Shown here: positions 1 to 5,440 of the stretch, one piece after another
How the letters are laid out: the number at the start of each line of letters is the position of its first letter
Position numbering within the stretch: position 1 is the first letter of the stretch
The notes under the pieces: model-generated
Told to the model about the DNA's origin: nothing
Database searches by the model: none
Seen by the model: only the letters and a program-made list of their open reading frames with translations
NCBI GenBank assembly: GCA_964564025.1
Contig: CAZLZO010000063.1
Location: 1 to 5,829, forward strand
Length of the DNA: 5,829 nt
DNA from: DRYM01 sp964564025
Lineage (GTDB): Archaea; Thermoproteota; Thermoprotei_A; EX4484-217-1
Direction of reading: 5' to 3'
Made by a program: the position numbers and the translations under genes

Positions 1-97
1 TTGGCCCCATTAGTCTTAAAAGCTCCCAAGTCTCCCCTCTTTCTACAAGCTCCAAATACTTTTTCTTAAAATACTCCCTTACCCTAGGACTACCCAT
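1..97 (-). CDS. N-terminal part of an unidentified protein, continuing past the left edge
   Basis: An ATG at 97-95 opens a frame that stays open for 32 codons to the window edge. Its product begins MGSPRVREYFKKKYLELVER and goes on with GETWELLRLMGP, a charged, helix-rich start that looks coding. A GGTGA ribosome binding site lies at 108-104, six bases before the ATG, which is ideal archaeal spacing and decides the start. The ATG follows the stop codon of the 89-codon ORF (99-368) by one base, so the two are probably translated from one message. I do not recognise the family from this short N-terminus; most of the gene lies outside the window, so no function is proposed. Confidence 0.62.
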   Translation of the reverse strand, partial: MGSPRVREYFKKKYLELVERGETWELLRLMGP

Positions 98-98
98 T

Positions 99-368
99 TT
101 ACTTCACCCAAACACAGTTTTTAAATGGTTTTGTAACTCTCATGCTTCCACAGAATACGACCAATACTTTTAGAAGCATTACATGATCTTTTTTCCAAAT
201 ACTAGACACTATTCTCCATGTTTTCTTTAACCTAGAGGTAATAATCTCTCTTAACTTCTTGGCATTTATATTAATAGCGTTAACATTTCTTTCTTCAAAT
301 CTTTTTTCTAACTCTGAAATAAGTTTAGACGCTCTCCGATCCCCTGACCAGGTAATAAGTAATTTCAT
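99..368 (-). CDS. Small 89-residue protein, possibly a degenerate TIR or P-loop kinase remnant
   Basis: The ORF starts with ATG at 368, preceded by a GGAAGTGA-like ribosome binding site, and ends just before the gene at 1-97. It begins 27 bases after the DUF1445 stop, so it may be an extra member of that operon. Residues 1-24 (MKLLITWSGDRRASKLISEL, then EKRF) read like a beta strand followed by a helix. The WSGDR segment resembles the start of bacterial TIR domains. The stretch LEKRFEERNVNAININAKKL (20-39) instead resembles the helix and strand after the P-loop in adenylylsulfate kinases, but a gapless match puts Ala13 where the Walker A lysine should be. At 89 residues it is shorter than either family, and the C-terminal part (from about residue 45) is not recognisable and has no obvious TIR catalytic glutamate. 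It may be a truncated or decaying gene. The reading frame is moderately supported; the function is unknown. Confidence 0.5.
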   Translation of the reverse strand: MKLLITWSGDRRASKLISELEKRFEERNVNAININAKKLREIITSRLKKTWRIVSSIWKKDHVMLLKVLVVFCGSMRVTKPFKNCVWVK

Positions 369-395
369 AATTTCACTTCCCTTTATTTTACATTA

Positions 396-1196
396 TTATA
401 ATACTGCTAGAGTTTCGTTTGGTATGTCTGTAATGAACATACAGGTTGGTGCGTGAGTTATCATGATTTCTGGCTTAGCTTTCATAGCCACAGCTTGTGG
501 AGTTACTCCGCAAGCCCAGAATACGGGCACTTCATTTTCATATATTGGAACAGGATCGCCGAAGTCTGGCTTTGTTATGTCTTTAATTCCTATTGCTTCA
601 GGATCCCCAATATGCACTGGAGCACCATGTACAAACGGGTATCTTGAGGTTATTTGGACAGCTTTGACAACTAACTCTCGAGGGATAGGTCTCATACTCA
701 CAACTAATGGGCCGTGGAATATCCCGGCCGGCTTGCACGGAATGTTGGTTACATATATTGGGCACCTTACATTTAGCTCTATGTGTCTTATTGGAATCCC
801 GGCCCTCATTAGTGCTTCTTCAAAAGAAAAGCTACATCCTAGTAGAAAGGTCACAAAGTCATCTCTCCAAAAGTCCAAAATGTCTGTGTACTCTCCAACT
901 AGTTCTCCTTTTTCATACACTCTGTATTTTGGAACGTCTGTTCTTATATCAGCACCTTTTGCAATAGATGGCTCGGTTTGTCCGGGATCCATGACTTCTA
1001 AGATGGGACAAGGCTTAGGATTCCTGACGCAGAATAATAAAAAGTCATAGGCTAGTTTTTTGGGCAATATCACTACATTCGCTTGAGCGTATCCTCTACA
1101 TAGGCCAGCTGTCGTTTTAGTCCATTTACCTTCCCTTATCAACTTTCTAACTTCTCTAGGATGGGCCCATGCCAAAGATTCAATTTCCTCTTTCAC
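396..1196 (-). CDS. DUF1445 / D-glutamate cyclase-like hydro-lyase family protein
   Basis: This is a full-length member of the DUF1445 family (Pfam PF07286; YcsI of Bacillus, and one domain of mammalian D-glutamate cyclase DGLUCY), 266 residues. Family blocks run in order: GYAQANVVILP (35-45), FCVRNPKPCPILE (55-67), ADIRTDVPKYRVY (82-94), FLLGCSFSFEEAL (117-129), GPLVVSMRP (162-170), HGAPVHIGDPEAIGI (190-204), and VFWACGVTPQ (225-234) followed by ITHAPTCMFITD (246-257). DGLUCY hydrates 5-oxo-D-proline to D-glutamate; in Bacillus the homologue sits with 5-oxoprolinase genes. Here the last motif reads HAPTCM where I recall HAPG-type sequence in relatives. The start is GTG at 1196, with GGAGG at 1207-1203 six bases upstream. 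It lies 16 bases after the symporter gene and is probably co-transcribed. The family is certain. The reaction and substrate are inference; 5-oxoproline or another small lactam or hydroxy acid is plausible. No signal peptide is seen, so it is probably cytosolic. Confidence 0.93.
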   Translation of the reverse strand: MKEEIESLAWAHPREVRKLIREGKWTKTTAGLCRGYAQANVVILPKKLAYDFLLFCVRNPKPCPILEVMDPGQTEPSIAKGADIRTDVPKYRVYEKGELVGEYTDILDFWRDDFVTFLLGCSFSFEEALMRAGIPIRHIELNVRCPIYVTNIPCKPAGIFHGPLVVSMRPIPRELVVKAVQITSRYPFVHGAPVHIGDPEAIGIKDITKPDFGDPVPIYENEVPVFWACGVTPQAVAMKAKPEIMITHAPTCMFITDIPNETLAVL

Positions 1197-1212
1197 GTTT
1201 ATCCTCCTTTTG

Positions 1213-2688
1213 TTATTTTTCGGGGAAGAAGTCCCTTGTAAGTTCTTCTGGTGGGGCTGGGAACATTAGCGTAACTATAACGTATACTATTAGACTCGCT
1301 AGGATAGCTGGCGCTGCAGGAGCCATGTATGGAGGTAGAAGCCCCGTAAATTGCATAGCCTGAAATACTGCTGCAAGCAAACCTCCAGTTATACTCGCTG
1401 CAAGTGCTCCTTCTCTGTTTCCTCGCTTCCAGTATAAACCAAAAATGAGCGGTGCCGCGTAAATGGCTGCTAATATTCCCCACCCATATGTCTGAATTAA
1501 TAGCAATAGTGGGCTAGGTCTCAAAGCCACCAGAATCATTACTAACGCTATGACTAGAGCAGTTACACGACACCATTTTAGTCTCTCTTCGTCTGTAAGC
1601 TTCTTACCACTGAGAGGTTCTACGATATCGCTGAATATAGATGCAGCTATTAATTCAAGCTGAGAATCCACAGTTGAAATAGCAGCTGCTGCTATTCCAG
1701 CAAAAAACATTGCTCCTACCAATGGAGGTGCATAGGTTGTTAAGAAGTATGGTAAAGCCCAGTCTGTGGTATATCCTTCAGGCATTGTTGGTATTACAGC
1801 TCTTGCTGTGAGGGCCACTATCATTAAGAGAATATATATCGCACATAAAATAGGCCAACTGATTAAGTACTGGAGCAATGTAGTTTTCATATCTTTACCA
1901 GCAGACATTCTTTGTACATACTGTGGGTGAATTCCTATTCCAAAGATCCAGTTTATTGCTTGGAAAATGAGCATGTAAACTCCTAGTGTTCCAATTAATG
2001 AAACCAAACTTCCTGCAGGTGTAGGAGGAGCTCCAACTTCCGGTGGGGTACTCAAGGTAGATAGTTTATCAAGAACGCTTGAGATATCATATGTTGTAAA
2101 GCACCACAATCCTGCCCATATAATCGCTATAGTAAATACCGCAGCTTTCAAGACATCACTATATGCAACAGACATTAACCCTCCTATAGTGATAATTGTT
2201 GCCATTAATATGCCACCAATAATTACTCCCATTTCAGGGGATAATCCTGTAGCTAACGTCCAGGCTATGCCCATTGCTTTATATTGAACAAGCGTACCAA
2301 AGAGTGTTCCAACTACCAATCCTATTGATGCAATTATTCTGAGAAGCCTACTTCCATATCGTCTCTCCATGAATTCAGGAGGTGTTTCTAGGAGTTTCCC
2401 TCTTATTCTTATGGCAATAAAAACGTTTATCACTGTAGCCAAAGCATAGAATAATGGCCACCAGTTCCCTGCAATTCCAAGTCTATACACCATACCCGTG
2501 CCACCAATTAATGAAGCACCACTGTAGAAAGTCGCCAAGTACGTGCCAACTAAGACTACTGGACCAAGCTTGAATCCTGCTATTGTAAAATCCTTTGAAG
2601 TTTCCACTTTTCTCCGTCCAGCCCAAATGCCTATCCCAAGATAAAGCAGTAAAAAGACAACCATTACTGAAACATACAGTGGGTTCAT
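1213..2688 (-). CDS. Sodium:solute symporter, SSS family
   Basis: A 491-residue integral membrane protein with about 13 predicted helices, the usual size and topology for the SSS (SLC5-like) family. The N-terminus has a first helix (about 5-22), then GRRKVETSKDFTIAGFKLGP (24-43) and the TM2 region ATFYSGASLIGGTGMVY (52-68), typical of the family. HPQYVQRMSAGKD (254-266) matches the conserved loop after TM6-7. AGIAAAAISTVDSQL (330-344) carries Ser338 and Thr339, where family members bind Na+. Transport should be Na+-driven uptake of a small organic anion, amino acid or cyclic amide; the sequence does not settle which. The ATG overlaps the stop of the 45-residue gene as ATGA, and GGAGG lies inside that gene's end (about 2700-2693), so translation is probably coupled. 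Flanking hydrolase genes suggest that it imports their substrate. Confidence 0.95.
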   Translation of the reverse strand: MNPLYVSVMVVFLLLYLGIGIWAGRRKVETSKDFTIAGFKLGPVVLVGTYLATFYSGASLIGGTGMVYRLGIAGNWWPLFYALATVINVFIAIRIRGKLLETPPEFMERRYGSRLLRIIASIGLVVGTLFGTLVQYKAMGIAWTLATGLSPEMGVIIGGILMATIITIGGLMSVAYSDVLKAAVFTIAIIWAGLWCFTTYDISSVLDKLSTLSTPPEVGAPPTPAGSLVSLIGTLGVYMLIFQAINWIFGIGIHPQYVQRMSAGKDMKTTLLQYLISWPILCAIYILLMIVALTARAVIPTMPEGYTTDWALPYFLTTYAPPLVGAMFFAGIAAAAISTVDSQLELIAASIFSDIVEPLSGKKLTDEERLKWCRVTALVIALVMILVALRPSPLLLLIQTYGWGILAAIYAAPLIFGLYWKRGNREGALAASITGGLLAAVFQAMQFTGLLPPYMAPAAPAILASLIVYVIVTLMFPAPPEELTRDFFPEK

Positions 2689-2822
2689 GTTTCTCCTCCC
2701 TCCACCTTTTTTGCTCCGGATGCCCAGAGCTGTGGCATTTTCAAAAGTATAGCAGCAGTGATAGCCGGTAAATTAAGTATTATAATGCTAAGAGCAAGCA
2801 TTATTAAAAAATCTCCCTCCAT
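2685..2822 (-). CDS. 45-residue single-helix membrane protein, probable symporter partner
   Basis: A short ORF with ATG at 2822 and TGA at 2687-2685. The product begins MEGDFLIMLALSIIILNLPA and continues with one hydrophobic helix (about residues 5-28), then a short polar tail rich in Lys, Gly and Glu. The acidic N-terminus and Lys28 and Lys38-39 after the helix suggest the C-terminus is cytoplasmic. An AGGTGA ribosome binding site (2835-2830) overlaps the creatininase stop and sits seven bases before the ATG. The stop overlaps the symporter ATG by four bases. Position, size and topology fit the small accessory membrane proteins encoded directly before some SSS symporters, such as Corynebacterium MctB before MctC; I do not claim sequence homology. 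Its role may be to help folding, stability or activity of the transporter. Strong ribosome binding site and tight coupling make it a real gene despite its size. Confidence 0.8.
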   Translation of the reverse strand: MEGDFLIMLALSIIILNLPAITAAILLKMPQLWASGAKKVEGGET

Positions 2823-2829
2823 ATTCTTC

Positions 2830-3606
2830 TCACCTTTCTTCTCTTAACATATTCAGTATAAAAACAAGTTTTGAAACTAAGTGTTCATGATATTTTCTAC
2901 CCTTTTCTGGCGAGGATAACGTTGGTCTTCCGGTAATGGAGTCTCCTGAAGCTTCGATAAGAGACTTCATATCTTCTTCCGTACTTGGTACGTAACATAA
3001 GGTGTCTCTTGGATCTCTTGGGTCAACGTGGTAGAGAGGTTTCTCCTTCGGAACATAGTCTTTTGCCTTGCTTAAGTCGATGAGTTGAGGGTACTTGTAT
3101 AGCATATGGGATATTTCTATTTCTTCAGCATGCCCTACAGGTCCAAAACCTAGTTTATCAGCGATTTCCTTGCTCATGTATGCTGGGTCGAAAATGACAA
3201 CTTTAACTTTGAGCTCTCTTTGAGCTCTTTCCGCTGCGATCTGCATCCATGGGATATTGACTATTCTGTGGCCGTTTATAATAACGAACTTCTTGAATCC
3301 ATGCTTCGCTAATGACTTTATAACATCGTAAAGGACTTCTATTAAGACTTCAGCTCTTACACTTATGGTTCCTGGTCTTACCAAATGGTGAGGGCTCCAT
3401 CCAAACCACATAGGAGGCGCGATAACGACACCTGTTTTTGCGCTTGCATCTTCCGCAAGTGCTATTGCAGCTAATGTGTCGGTACCTAGTGGAGCGAATT
3501 TACCGTGTTGCTCCGTACTCCCCCATGGAATGATAATTCTATCGTCGTTTTCCAGATATTTTAGAACATCAGGCCATTTCATTTCTTGAAGCCATAAAGC
3601 AGGCAA
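2830..3606 (-). CDS. Creatininase-family metal-dependent amidohydrolase
   Basis: A 258-residue protein of the creatininase family (creatininase, the archaeal FAPy deformylase ArfB, the mycofactocin protease MftE), which hydrolyses amide or lactam bonds with a two-metal centre. Visible motifs are IPWGSTEQHG (26-35) and LGTD (40-43), giving ligands Glu32, His34 and Asp43; GWSPHHLVRPGTISV (69-83); NGH (111-113) with His113; and GHAEEIEIS (158-166), which can supply the last glutamate. Length is normal. The usual NGHGGN reads NGHRIVN, and the residue two after the His is not Glu as in true creatininase, so creatinine is not a safe substrate call. The start is TTG at 3606: a TAG precedes it directly and GTGAT lies four bases upstream of that TTG. 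ATG at 3582 is an alternative that would lose only eight residues. It is the first gene of the operon. Cytosolic; family certain, substrate unknown. Confidence 0.92.
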   Translation of the reverse strand: MPALWLQEMKWPDVLKYLENDDRIIIPWGSTEQHGKFAPLGTDTLAAIALAEDASAKTGVVIAPPMWFGWSPHHLVRPGTISVRAEVLIEVLYDVIKSLAKHGFKKFVIINGHRIVNIPWMQIAAERAQRELKVKVVIFDPAYMSKEIADKLGFGPVGHAEEIEISHMLYKYPQLIDLSKAKDYVPKEKPLYHVDPRDPRDTLCYVPSTEEDMKSLIEASGDSITGRPTLSSPEKGRKYHEHLVSKLVFILNMLREER

Positions 3607-3633
3607 CTATATCACACTCTGCAATACAATGAA

Positions 3634-3666
3634 ACTCATTTTCCGAACTTTATTTTTAGAATGAGT
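3634..3666. promoter_or_regulatory. 7-bp inverted repeat, candidate operator of the creatininase operon
   Basis: ACTCATT (3634-3640) and its exact reverse complement AATGAGT (3660-3666) are separated by 19 bases, about 26 bp centre to centre. The right arm touches the minus-strand TATA-like box and the left arm lies about where transcription would start, so a bound protein would block or shape initiation. The divergent Lrp-type regulator is the obvious candidate. The repeat is seen directly; the binding role is inference, and a 7-bp match in AT-rich DNA can arise by chance. Confidence 0.4.
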
Positions 3667-3675
3667 ATTTAATAA
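3666..3675 (-). promoter_or_regulatory. TATA-like box for the creatininase-symporter operon
   Basis: On the minus strand this reads TTATTAAATA, close to the archaeal box A. Initiation about 25 bases downstream would fall near 3644, giving a leader of some 37 bases before the TTG start at 3606. No other equally good box lies at a suitable distance. Assigned by sequence and spacing only. Confidence 0.45.
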
Positions 3676-3698
3676 CATTTTCTATGGCTTTATGGAAA

Positions 3699-3738
3699 AA
3701 ATATTTACATGGGTTTTGGGTAAAATTTAAAATATTTT
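3699..3738 (+). promoter_or_regulatory. AT palindromes, promoter/operator region of the Lrp-family gene
   Basis: AAATATTT (3699-3706) and AAAATATTTT (3729-3738) are perfect palindromes whose centres are 31 bp apart, about three helical turns and so on one face of the DNA. Either could serve as TATA box: the first would start transcription near 3729 with a leader containing the GGGGG ribosome binding site, the second near 3755-3760 with almost no leader. The other copy would then be free as a regulator site. Archaeal Lrp proteins often bind AT-rich palindromes at their own promoters. The palindromes are certain; which does what is inference. Confidence 0.4.
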
Positions 3739-3762
3739 CTTGAGAGAATAACGTGGGGGAAT

Positions 3763-4218
3763 GTGGTGGAAAAATTTTTAGACGACCTTTCCATAAAGAT
3801 TTTGAGAGAGCTATATAGGAACGCGAAAATTACCTATAACGAACTTAGCAGAATCGTAGGGGTATCAACTACTGTATGTTATCGTAGGGTTAAGGAATTA
3901 GAGAAACAAGGCATTATAAAATCGTATACTATAGAAGTGAACGAGAAGAAACTAGGTTACTTCATTAAAACACTAATTGAAGTTAAAACAAAAACAGGTG
4001 TAACAATAGAGTTAGTTAAATCTTTAGGTCAGTATCCTAATGTTTCAAGAATATACGGTATAACAGGAGATAAGGACGCCATTATCGAAGCCTACTTTAG
4101 GAATGTAGAGGAACTAGATGGATTTTTAAAGAGAATTAGAGAGATATGTTCGGACATTGTTGAAACAGAAACTCACATAGTTTTAAATGAACACAAAAAC
4201 ATGAGAGGATGGTTTTGA
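3763..4218 (+). CDS. Lrp/AsnC-family transcriptional regulator
   Basis: A 151-residue protein with the standard two-domain Lrp/AsnC layout. Residues 7-54 form the AsnC-type winged helix-turn-helix (LDDLSIKILRELYRNAKITY in 6-25, then ELSRIVGVSTTVCYRRVKEL in 27-46, and GIIKSY). Residues 67-142 form the RAM/effector domain, with YPNVSRIYGITGDKDAI (91-107) containing the glycine turns (Gly99, Gly102) that line the ligand pocket at the dimer interface. Members bind DNA as dimers or octamers and respond to amino acids or related small molecules. The start is GTG at 3763 with a GGGGGA ribosome binding site at 3755-3760; a second GTG follows at 3766 and would remove one residue. It is transcribed away from the creatininase operon across a 156-base gap, so it probably regulates that operon and itself. 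Ligand unknown; an amino acid or the transported substrate is likely. Confidence 0.94.
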   Translation: MVEKFLDDLSIKILRELYRNAKITYNELSRIVGVSTTVCYRRVKELEKQGIIKSYTIEVNEKKLGYFIKTLIEVKTKTGVTIELVKSLGQYPNVSRIYGITGDKDAIIEAYFRNVEELDGFLKRIREICSDIVETETHIVLNEHKNMRGWF

Positions 4219-4467
4219 GTAAGTAGAAGAAAGCAATCAGCACACCATTTACGCTCACATTAATTTTACTATTACTAATTAATCCTCCTAAATATTTTCT
4301 GTTAAGCAAATTGGGCTTCAAAAATATTGCAAATGGCTTCTACTTCTCTCCAATTCTGAAAAGTGATTCTGTCAAATTCGCAAAGTAATCTCCAGCACCT
4401 GGCAAGGTATTAGTTTCGTAAATCTCTGGTTTAATTTAAAAATTCTCGATTATAAGTAGGGTGGAAT

Positions 4468-4590
4468 TTGGAAGAGAAATCTATTGTTGTTTATTTGAGT
4501 TTAAAAGAGGGTGAATTATTTTATGCGGGAACGATTGATGAGGTATTAGATTTCCTAGTTGAAATTGTACTCTTTTCTTTTAGTAAGTAG
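4468..4590 (+). CDS. Doubtful 40-residue ORF, unrecognised
   Basis: A TTG at 4468 preceded four bases upstream by AGGGTGG (4458-4464) opens a 40-codon frame ending in TAG at 4588. The product begins MEEKSIVVYLSLKEGELFYA and continues GTIDEVLDFLVEIVLFSFSK. The first 32 residues read like a strand-turn-helix of a soluble protein, and the end turns hydrophobic. A stop (TAA at 4453) lies just upstream, so it cannot be extended. It could be a short gene or the leftover N-terminus of a longer one broken downstream. No family is recognised. Confidence 0.3.
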   Translation: MEEKSIVVYLSLKEGELFYAGTIDEVLDFLVEIVLFSFSK

Positions 4591-4644
4591 GGGAATAGCA
4601 TACTTTCTTTTCAGGTAATGCTGATAGGATTATTTTTAATAATA

Positions 4645-4677
4645 TGTGGGATATTTTTATATTTGTGGGAACCCACA
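4645..4677 (+). promoter_or_regulatory. vapBC promoter with TGTGGG operator repeats
   Basis: TGTGGGA occurs at 4645-4651 and again at 4664-4670, 19 bp apart, and the second copy forms an inverted repeat with CCCACA at 4672-4677 (two-base centre). Between the copies lies the TATA-like stretch ATTTTTATAT (about 4652-4661). Its centre is about 26 bases before the ATG at 4684, which would make the transcript leaderless or nearly so. TATA flanked by repeats fits autorepression by the VapB/VapC complex, known for many VapBC pairs. The repeats are seen directly; binding is inferred. Confidence 0.55.
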
Positions 4678-4683
4678 GGTTAA

Positions 4684-4941
4684 ATGTGGTGTGTTTTGTT
4701 GTCCGTTATTGTTCGAGTGGATTCTAAGGGTAGGATAACGTTGCCTAAAGAGGTTAGGGAAAGGTGCGGTATAGTTCCCGGATCTAAAGTTGTGGTTGAG
4801 GTTAGGGGTAAAGGTGAGGTTTTGGTTAGGGTTGTTGGGGAAGATCCTTCTAAGGAACTTGCTAAACTACTTAGGGGTTTCACATTTACCCGTAAAAGCA
4901 GGGTTAGAGCTGAGAAACTACTGTTTAAAGAGGTTACGTAG
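4684..4941 (+). CDS. vapB: VapB antitoxin, AbrB/SpoVT DNA-binding family
   Basis: An 85-residue protein with an N-terminal AbrB-type swapped-hairpin domain: VIVRVDSKGRITLPKEVRER (8-27), then CGIVPGSKVVVEV and a beta-hairpin to about residue 52. The rest (DPSKELAKLLRGFTF and a basic helix to the end) is the usual region that wraps around and inhibits the toxin. It should bind VapC and repress its own promoter through the TGTGGG sites. ATG at 4684 fits a leaderless message. TTG at 4699, with GGTG at 4688-4691 seven bases upstream, would instead give an 80-residue protein beginning SVIVRVD, a more typical start for this family; the extra residues MWCVL are unusual. The toxin gene follows after five bases. 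Confidence 0.88.
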   Translation: MWCVLLSVIVRVDSKGRITLPKEVRERCGIVPGSKVVVEVRGKGEVLVRVVGEDPSKELAKLLRGFTFTRKSRVRAEKLLFKEVT

Positions 4942-4946
4942 GGGAG

Positions 4947-5384
4947 ATGGTTAGGGAGATTCTTGTAGAAACAGATTTCCTATTCGGACTTAGCGCAGAA
5001 GACAAGTTACACCCCTACGTAATGAAGGTTCTTGAAAAACATAGGAAAGGAGAAGTTAAAGTAGTTATTTCCTCAGCATCACCTATTGAAGCATCTCTAG
5101 CACTACTATCACACGGTAAAAGCATTGAAATTACAGCTAAAATACTTAAACTTATGAGAGATAAACTAGCCGAATACAAAGCCAACACATACGCCCCCAT
5201 AACATTAGAGGTCATGGCGAAAGCATTAGAGCTTAAAAAGAAACATAAAAAACTAACACTCTTCGACTCCATACATATTTCACTAGCAACAACACTGAAC
5301 ATACCATTACTAACAAGCGACAAAACCATACAAAACATAGCGAAAACAGAAAACATAAGCCATCTAAAATACAGCACCATATGA
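4947..5384 (+). CDS. vapC: VapC toxin, PIN-domain ribonuclease
   Basis: A 145-residue PIN-domain protein, slightly longer than many VapC toxins. The acidic residues expected to bind Mg2+ are present: Asp10 (in VETDFLFGL), Glu48 (in SPIEASLAL), Asp107 (in TLFDSIHISLA) and Asp125 (in LLTSDKTI). It should cleave RNA (tRNA or rRNA in studied examples) when freed from VapB, so it is predicted active. ATG at 4947 is the only suitable start; GGGGAG touches it directly, and an AGAGG further up (from about 4929) may be the true ribosome binding site. Base use shifts inside the gene: codons in the first third often end in T or G, those after about 5080 mostly in A or C (CTA, ACA, ATA, AAC), continuing into the T-poor region downstream. 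The stop overlaps a further ATG as ATGA. Confidence 0.9.
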   Translation: MVREILVETDFLFGLSAEDKLHPYVMKVLEKHRKGEVKVVISSASPIEASLALLSHGKSIEITAKILKLMRDKLAEYKANTYAPITLEVMAKALELKKKHKKLTLFDSIHISLATTLNIPLLTSDKTIQNIAKTENISHLKYSTI

Positions 5385-5440
5385 AACACCAAAACTCTAG
5401 ATGAAACCCGAAAATGTCTGAGTAAAACAGAAAATACTGG
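5381..5440 (+). repeat. Three degenerate 20-bp tandem units after vapC
   Basis: Units 5381-5400, 5401-5420 and 5421-5440 align without gaps. The first two share 13 of 20 bases (ATGAAAC, then AAAA at the same offset), and the second and third share about 11. Because 20 is not a multiple of three, each unit shifts the frame, and the ATG of the first two units overlaps a stop codon (ATGA at 5381 and 5401). Similarity is modest and the DNA is A-rich, so chance is possible. Confidence 0.3.

Larger units (their letters stand above)
4219..4683. other. 465-base gap between the Lrp gene and vapB, mostly without genes
   Basis: AT-rich DNA with no RNA gene or mobile element that I can see. It contains one doubtful 40-codon plus-strand ORF (4468-4590) and the vapBC promoter at its right end. 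On the minus strand, 4302-4410 has a frame ending YLARCWRLLCEFDRITFQNW followed by REVEAICNIFEAQFA and a stop, preceded by a stop and lacking any start codon; it may be the trace of a dead gene. No clear terminator hairpin follows the Lrp gene; only short T runs (about 4264-4268) are present. Confidence 0.5.

Noticed and set aside
463..1050. A 195-codon plus-strand frame opposite the DUF1445 gene
   Set aside because: The minus strand carries every conserved block of the DUF1445 family across the same bases; the plus-strand frame is its antisense shadow.
4219..4300. A terminator after the Lrp gene
   Set aside because: Only short T runs and AT-rich DNA are present, with no stable hairpin; not strong enough to annotate as a site.
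4136..4321. A minus-strand 61-codon frame overlapping the end of the Lrp gene
   Set aside because: Much of it is antisense to the RAM-domain codons of the regulator, it has no convincing ribosome binding site and its product has no protein-like pattern.
4302..4410. Minus-strand segment reading YLARCWRLLCEFDRITFQNW and REVEAICNIFEAQFA
   Set aside because: It looks faintly coding but has a stop directly upstream, no start codon, and no recognisable family; too short to call a pseudogene with confidence.
4680..4883. Minus-strand 67-codon frame opposite vapB
   Set aside because: Low-complexity Ser/Thr/Leu/Pro product that is the antisense of a clear AbrB-type domain.
5419..5421. TGA read as selenocysteine in the post-vapC frame
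   Set aside because: No selenocysteine insertion element is visible, a second frame break follows, and the family is unknown; gene decay is simpler.
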